The notes beneath the pieces are model-generated. The model was not told the origin of the DNA, did not search any database, and was given only the letters and a program-made list of their open reading frames with translations. DNA of 10,002 nt from RGIG4079 sp045576735 (GTDB taxonomy: Bacteria; Bacteroidota; Bacteroidia; Bacteroidales; Muribaculaceae): the NCBI GenBank assembly GCA_045576735.1, contig JAZNGZ010000054.1:1-10002 (forward strand), read 5' to 3'. How positions within the stretch are numbered: position 1 is the first letter of the stretch; every line of letters begins with the position of its first letter. Below are positions 7,186 through 10,002 of this stretch, in pieces. The translations under genes were made by a program, and so were the position numbers.

Positions 7186-7617
7186 TTATTCAAGTGTTAT
7201 AAGAGCTGCTCCTTCAAGGACAGAGTCTCCGGCATTTACATTTACTGCTGCAACCTTACCATCGCGACCTGCATGAATAGCATTTTCCATTTTCATTGCT
7301 TCTAACACTACTACTGTATCTGAAGCTTTTACGGTATCTCCCACCTTTACTGAAACTGACACCACAACACCGGGAAGTGGAGCTTTCACTTGAGCGCCAC
7401 CTGCTGCAGGTGCCGGTTTTGTTATAACCTTTTCACCTGTTTGAGTGCGAGGTGCTGCCGATGGACGGGGTGCTACTACAGTTTTCACTGTTTCTTTCTT
7501 TTCGAATTCCACATTATAAGGTGTGCCATTTACTTCTACTTGTGCAATACCATTTTCGATATCACCTATGGCTACCTTATATGCGTTACCATTGATTTTA
7601 TATTTATATTCTTTCAT
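7186..7617 (-). CDS. mmdC: Biotin carboxyl carrier subunit (methylmalonyl-CoA decarboxylase gamma)
   Basis: A 143-residue soluble carrier that shuttles CO2 as carboxybiotin from the carboxyltransferase MmdA to the membrane subunit MmdB. The C-terminal biotinyl domain (about 75-143) contains EAMKMEN with the biotin-accepting lysine at K109, flanked by the usual APLPG (79-83) and a pseudo-symmetric G-D-S-V repeat. An Ala/Pro-rich linker (about 48-80) joins it to a small N-terminal domain of about 40 residues. This layout is the usual one for stand-alone carriers of Na+-pump decarboxylases. The ATG lies 33 nt after the OadG-like stop codon and the gene ends 11 nt before mmdB. It needs a biotin ligase (BirA) encoded elsewhere. 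Confidence 0.95.
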   Translation of the reverse strand: MKEYKYKINGNAYKVAIGDIENGIAQVEVNGTPYNVEFEKKETVKTVVAPRPSAAPRTQTGEKVITKPAPAAGGAQVKAPLPGVVVSVSVKVGDTVKASDTVVVLEAMKMENAIHAGRDGKVAAVNVNAGDSVLEGAALITLE

Positions 7618-7650
7618 TGTTGTATTTTTTTATAAGTTAGCAATAAGTGA

Positions 7651-8559
7651 TTACTTACGAGGCAACTCGCGCAATCCATAAATCTTTGAACTCCATGGAG
7701 AATAAGCTTTCTTCACTTTGTTGATTGTGAGAATTGTGTTCTCTTGATCGTGAGCATTTAGATGCTCGTGAAGAGCCATAACGATAGCGGCAATTTCTTC
7801 TCCTGAATCTGACGCAGGAGCATCTGCTTTTGCCACTGTCTTAGGTTCAACACCATGAGAGCGCATCTTATTTGCTTTAGATATAGCCGATCCGATTTTG
7901 CTTATTGCATAGAAGCAGAGACACAATACCAATAACGCTCCAAACACGATTGACATTGCCATAACTGTGAGAACTACTCCATTGCTATCAAGTGTCCTGA
8001 AGTTTTCAACCTTTTCGTTGGTATCAACGATAACATTACTTCCTCCTGGAGTAATATATTTATCGCCACCATCGCGCACTTCCCACACTATTTCACCTTT
8101 TTCATTCTCTACACGAGCGAATGATGTATTTGGTTTAAGATCCGAAGGAATTGTCACTTTATCAAGAACAGTTTTCTTATCTGCGTCGATAATATAAATT
8201 GTTTCTCCTGGCTTAATTTTGAAACTTGTGTGGAATGTACCCTTGTTGGGTTCTCCATCTGCCCAAAATATTACTTGTTGCAATGGTGGAATATTTGTAT
8301 TTACATCACCAAGAGGCACTGGATAATATTTCTCAGGAGTTGTGCTGTCATTTGTAAGATAAACACTTGATATTTCCATTGAGGCGTGTGTTGAGTTTGT
8401 CAACTCAATCCAACCATGGCGCATGCCATAGTCATCGACCACGCTCGAATCATTTTGCACCATCACCTCTGTTAGGTACAACCCCTTGCGACCTTGAGCA
8501 TATGCCGCCGTAGAGATTGCCATAAGGGCAACGAGCATTAATAATAATTTCTTTTTCAT
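7651..8559 (-). CDS. OadG/MmdD-like anchor subunit with periplasmic lamin-tail domain
   Basis: A 302-residue protein. Residues 1-21 form a Sec signal peptide (KKK, hydrophobic core, cleavage after AYA). About 24-190 is a beta-rich extracytoplasmic region resembling a lamin-tail domain: LYLTEVMVQNDS at its start, then GWIELTN (49-55), then PPLQQVIFWADGE. One membrane helix follows (about 195-219), then a cytosolic tail with EEIAAIVMAL (254-263) and SPWSSK (287-292), which are typical of OadG/MmdD subunits. In the Na+ decarboxylases this subunit anchors the soluble carboxyltransferase to the beta subunit and stabilises the complex. Its position between mmdA (20-nt gap) and mmdC (33-nt gap) equals that of mmdD in Veillonella. 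Classical OadG is only about 80-120 residues and lacks the periplasmic part, whose role is unknown. The membrane and tail assignment is confident; the lamin-tail name rests on sequence resemblance. Confidence 0.85.
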   Translation of the reverse strand: MKKKLLLMLVALMAISTAAYAQGRKGLYLTEVMVQNDSSVVDDYGMRHGWIELTNSTHASMEISSVYLTNDSTTPEKYYPVPLGDVNTNIPPLQQVIFWADGEPNKGTFHTSFKIKPGETIYIIDADKKTVLDKVTIPSDLKPNTSFARVENEKGEIVWEVRDGGDKYITPGGSNVIVDTNEKVENFRTLDSNGVVLTVMAMSIVFGALLVLCLCFYAISKIGSAISKANKMRSHGVEPKTVAKADAPASDSGEEIAAIVMALHEHLNAHDQENTILTINKVKKAYSPWSSKIYGLRELPRK

Positions 8560-8579
8560 AAATCTTATAATGTCGTCGA

Positions 8580-9818
8580 TTATAGAGGTATATTACCGTG
8601 CTTCTTAGCAGGATTGGTTACTTTCTTAGTTGCAAGTTGTTGCAATGCACGAATCACGCGGAAACGTGTGTTGCGTGGCTCGATAACGTCATCGATGTAG
8701 CCATATTTAGCTGCATTGTATGGGTTGCAGAACAACTTGTTGTATTCTTGTTCTTTTTCAGCGAGAACTTGAGCAGGATTTTCCGATGCTTTTGCTTCGC
8801 GAGCATAAAGCACTTCAACCGCACCTGCACCACCCATTACAGCGATTTCGGCTGTTGGCCATGCATAGTTCATGTCACCACGGAGTTGTTTACAGCTCAT
8901 CACGATGTGGCTACCACCGTAGCTCTTACGCAATGTAACTGTCACTTTGGGCACTGTAGCTTCACCATAAGCATAAAGAAGTTTAGCACCGTGGAGGATA
9001 ACACCGTTATATTCTTGTCCTGTACCTGGAAGGAAGCCGGGAACGTCAACAAGAGTTACCAAAGGAATGTTGAATGCGTCGCAGAAACGTACGAAGCGAG
9101 CACCCTTACGTGAAGCGTTGCTATCAAGCACACCTGCCAAGAATTTTGGTTGGTTGGCTACGATACCCACTGCTTGACCATTGAAGCGTGCGAAACCTAC
9201 TATAAGGTTCTTAGCATAGTCGCGTTGCACTTCAAGGAATTCGCCGTTGTCGATGATAGCACCGATAACTTCATACATATCGTAAGGTTTGTTAGCTGAG
9301 TCAGGAATAATTTCATTCAATGAATCTTCAAGACGGTCAATTGGGTCTTCACAAGCTACCAACGGAGCTTCTTCAAGATTGTTTTGTGGAATATAGCTGA
9401 AGAGCTTGCGGATAATTCTCAATGCTTCTTCGCCATCTTCGGCTGCAAAGTGAGCCACACCACTCTTTGAAGAGTGTACTTCAGCACCACCAAGAGCATC
9501 TTGTGTCACATCTTCGCCGGTTACGGTTTTCACCACTTTAGGGCCGGTGAGGAACATGTAAGAGATACCTTTAGTCATGATTGTGAAGTCAGTCAATGCT
9601 GGAGAGTAAACAGCACCACCAGCGCAAGGGCCAAAGATAGCCGAGATCTGGGGGATAACACCCGATGCCATAACGTTACGCTGGAAGATGTTAGCATAAC
9701 CAGCCAAAGCGTTAACGCCCTCCTGGATACGAGCACCACCCGAGTCGTTCAAGCCGATAACGGGAGCGCCGTTGCGCATAGCCATATCCATAATTTTGCA
9801 AATCTTCTCACTCATAGT
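8580..9818 (-). CDS. mmdA: Methylmalonyl-CoA decarboxylase alpha subunit (carboxyltransferase), 5' end missing
   Basis: About 412 C-terminal residues of a roughly 515-residue biotin-dependent carboxyltransferase that moves the carboxyl group of methylmalonyl-CoA to the biotin of MmdC, releasing propionyl-CoA. Seen are GGARIQEGV (oxyanion/acyl-CoA site), FGPCAGGAVYSPALTD, the second-half VPGFLPGTGQEYNGVI, LRKSYGGSH, and the family C-terminus KKHGNIPL. The fold is shared with propionyl-CoA carboxylase beta; the decarboxylase call comes from the adjacent Na+-pump subunits. The genuine sequence begins at Thr-Met-Ser-Glu-Lys, where the full-length family has about 100 more residues upstream. The break is artificial: at 9820 the sequence switches to sequencing adapter. 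A reading frame extended to a TTG at 9833 would add five residues (MASDF) encoded by adapter, and the ATG at 9815 is an internal Met. The true start is off the contig. Confidence 0.96.
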   Translation of the reverse strand, partial: TMSEKICKIMDMAMRNGAPVIGLNDSGGARIQEGVNALAGYANIFQRNVMASGVIPQISAIFGPCAGGAVYSPALTDFTIMTKGISYMFLTGPKVVKTVTGEDVTQDALGGAEVHSSKSGVAHFAAEDGEEALRIIRKLFSYIPQNNLEEAPLVACEDPIDRLEDSLNEIIPDSANKPYDMYEVIGAIIDNGEFLEVQRDYAKNLIVGFARFNGQAVGIVANQPKFLAGVLDSNASRKGARFVRFCDAFNIPLVTLVDVPGFLPGTGQEYNGVILHGAKLLYAYGEATVPKVTVTLRKSYGGSHIVMSCKQLRGDMNYAWPTAEIAVMGGAGAVEVLYAREAKASENPAQVLAEKEQEYNKLFCNPYNAAKYGYIDDVIEPRNTRFRVIRALQQLATKKVTNPAKKHGNIPL

Positions 9819-9819
9819 G
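9721..9819. repeat. Copy 1 of a 99-bp direct repeat (genuine mmdA sequence)
   Basis: This segment recurs at 9904-10002 with 97 of 99 bases identical, offset by 183 nt. It is the true genomic copy, continuous with the rest of mmdA and coding for Thr-Met-Ser-Glu through Arg-Ile-Gln-Glu. The differences are at 9741 (C here, G at 9924) and 9765 (A here, T at 9948). Both are silent third-codon changes (Ser TCG/TCC, Ala GCT/GCA). Confidence 0.97.
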
Positions 9820-9903
9820 AAGTCGGAGGCCAAGCGGTCTTAGGAAGACAATGTCATAAATCAACTTCTTGGCTCACAGAACGACATGGCTACGATGCGA
9901 CTT
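9820..9903. other. Untrimmed MGI/BGI sequencing adapter with 10-nt index
   Basis: This 84-nt block is not genome. Positions 9820-9851 (32 nt, starting AAGTCGGAGGCC and ending TTAGGAAGACAA) match the MGI/BGI read-1 adapter exactly, as I know it from memory. Positions 9852-9861 (TGTCATAAAT) sit where the 10-nt sample index lies. Positions 9862-9903 are the reverse complement of the 42-nt read-2 adapter (GGCTCACAGAACGACATGGC is at 9871-9890) with two mismatches, at 9867 (T for C) and 9897 (G for C). The order adapter-index-adapter is that of the circularised library molecule. Confidence 0.95.
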
Positions 9904-10002
9904 TCCTGGATACGAGCACCACCGGAGTCGTTCAAGCCGATAACGGGTGCGCCGTTGCGCATAGCCATATCCATAATTTTGCAAATCTTCTCACTCATAG
10001 TG
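9904..10002. repeat. Copy 2 of the 99-bp repeat (artefactual mmdA fragment)
   Basis: A second copy of 9721-9819 lies beyond the adapter and runs exactly to the window end. On the minus strand it codes for the same 33 residues (from Thr-Met-Ser-Glu-Lys), then runs into adapter and stops after 13 meaningless codons (SRIVAMSFCEPRS). It is most simply the insert of one short library molecule read a second time through the circle, not a gene duplication. The two silent differences from copy 1 suggest that it came from a co-occurring strain. Confidence 0.92.

Noticed and set aside
8598..9113. 171-residue plus-strand open frame opposite mmdA
   Set aside because: It is antisense to a highly conserved carboxyltransferase. 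It is rich in Cys and His without any motif pattern and has no start context.
8580..9818. Propionyl-CoA carboxylase beta (pccB) instead of mmdA
   Set aside because: The fold is the same, but there is no biotin carboxylase gene here, and the operon encodes OadG-like, biotin-carrier and OadB-type Na+-pump subunits, which fits a decarboxylase.
9819..9833. TTG at 9833 as the start of a 417-residue mmdA
   Set aside because: The five residues before Thr-Met-Ser-Glu-Lys are encoded by sequencing adapter. The family has about 100 further residues upstream, so the gene is truncated by the contig end.
9721..10002. Tandem duplication or mobile-element insertion in mmdA
   Set aside because: The intervening 84 nt are adapter-index-adapter and the period equals insert plus adapter, so no biological duplication is needed.

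Overview
The window looks like a metagenome-assembled contig from a Bacteroidales bacterium, possibly of the Bacteroides/Muribaculaceae type. The evidence is moderate-to-low GC, gene starts without Shine-Dalgarno sequences, promoters of the TAnnTTTG type, and protein families and gene order typical of that group. Every gene reads on the minus strand, so transcription runs from high to low coordinates.

Layout in transcription order: (1) 9820-10002 is not genome. It is an 84-nt sequencing adapter of the MGI/BGI type, with a 10-nt index, followed by a second copy of the last 99 bp of genuine sequence. The contig therefore really ends at about 9819, inside mmdA. (2) 8580-6017 is an operon for a membrane-bound, biotin-dependent, Na+-pumping methylmalonyl-CoA decarboxylase. 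Its genes are mmdA (5' end missing), an OadG-like anchor subunit fused to a periplasmic lamin-tail domain, mmdC (biotin carrier) and mmdB (Na+ channel subunit). A strong hairpin terminator closes it. (3) 5769-4432 is nhaD, a Na+/H+ antiporter, with its own terminator. (4) 4264-3920 is a small conserved hypothetical gene with a good Bacteroidales promoter. (5) 3810-172 is a tight operon of aspS (aspartyl-tRNA synthetase), a Nif3/YqfO-type dinuclear-metal protein and a coiled-coil C4 zinc-ribbon protein. A hairpin follows it. (6) 1-110 carries a plus-strand promoter-like box and a strong plus-strand terminator about 85 nt apart, so it may be a small RNA or the tail of a gene outside the window.

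How the genes work together: the mmd complex decarboxylates methylmalonyl-CoA to propionyl-CoA, the exergonic step of the succinate-propionate pathway, and uses that energy to expel Na+. The adjacent NhaD exchanges Na+ for H+, so the two transporters can couple the sodium and proton gradients. The aspS operon is housekeeping. I see no mobile element, CRISPR array, tRNA or rRNA. The most important observation is the untrimmed adapter at the right end, which creates a false start and a false repeat in mmdA.
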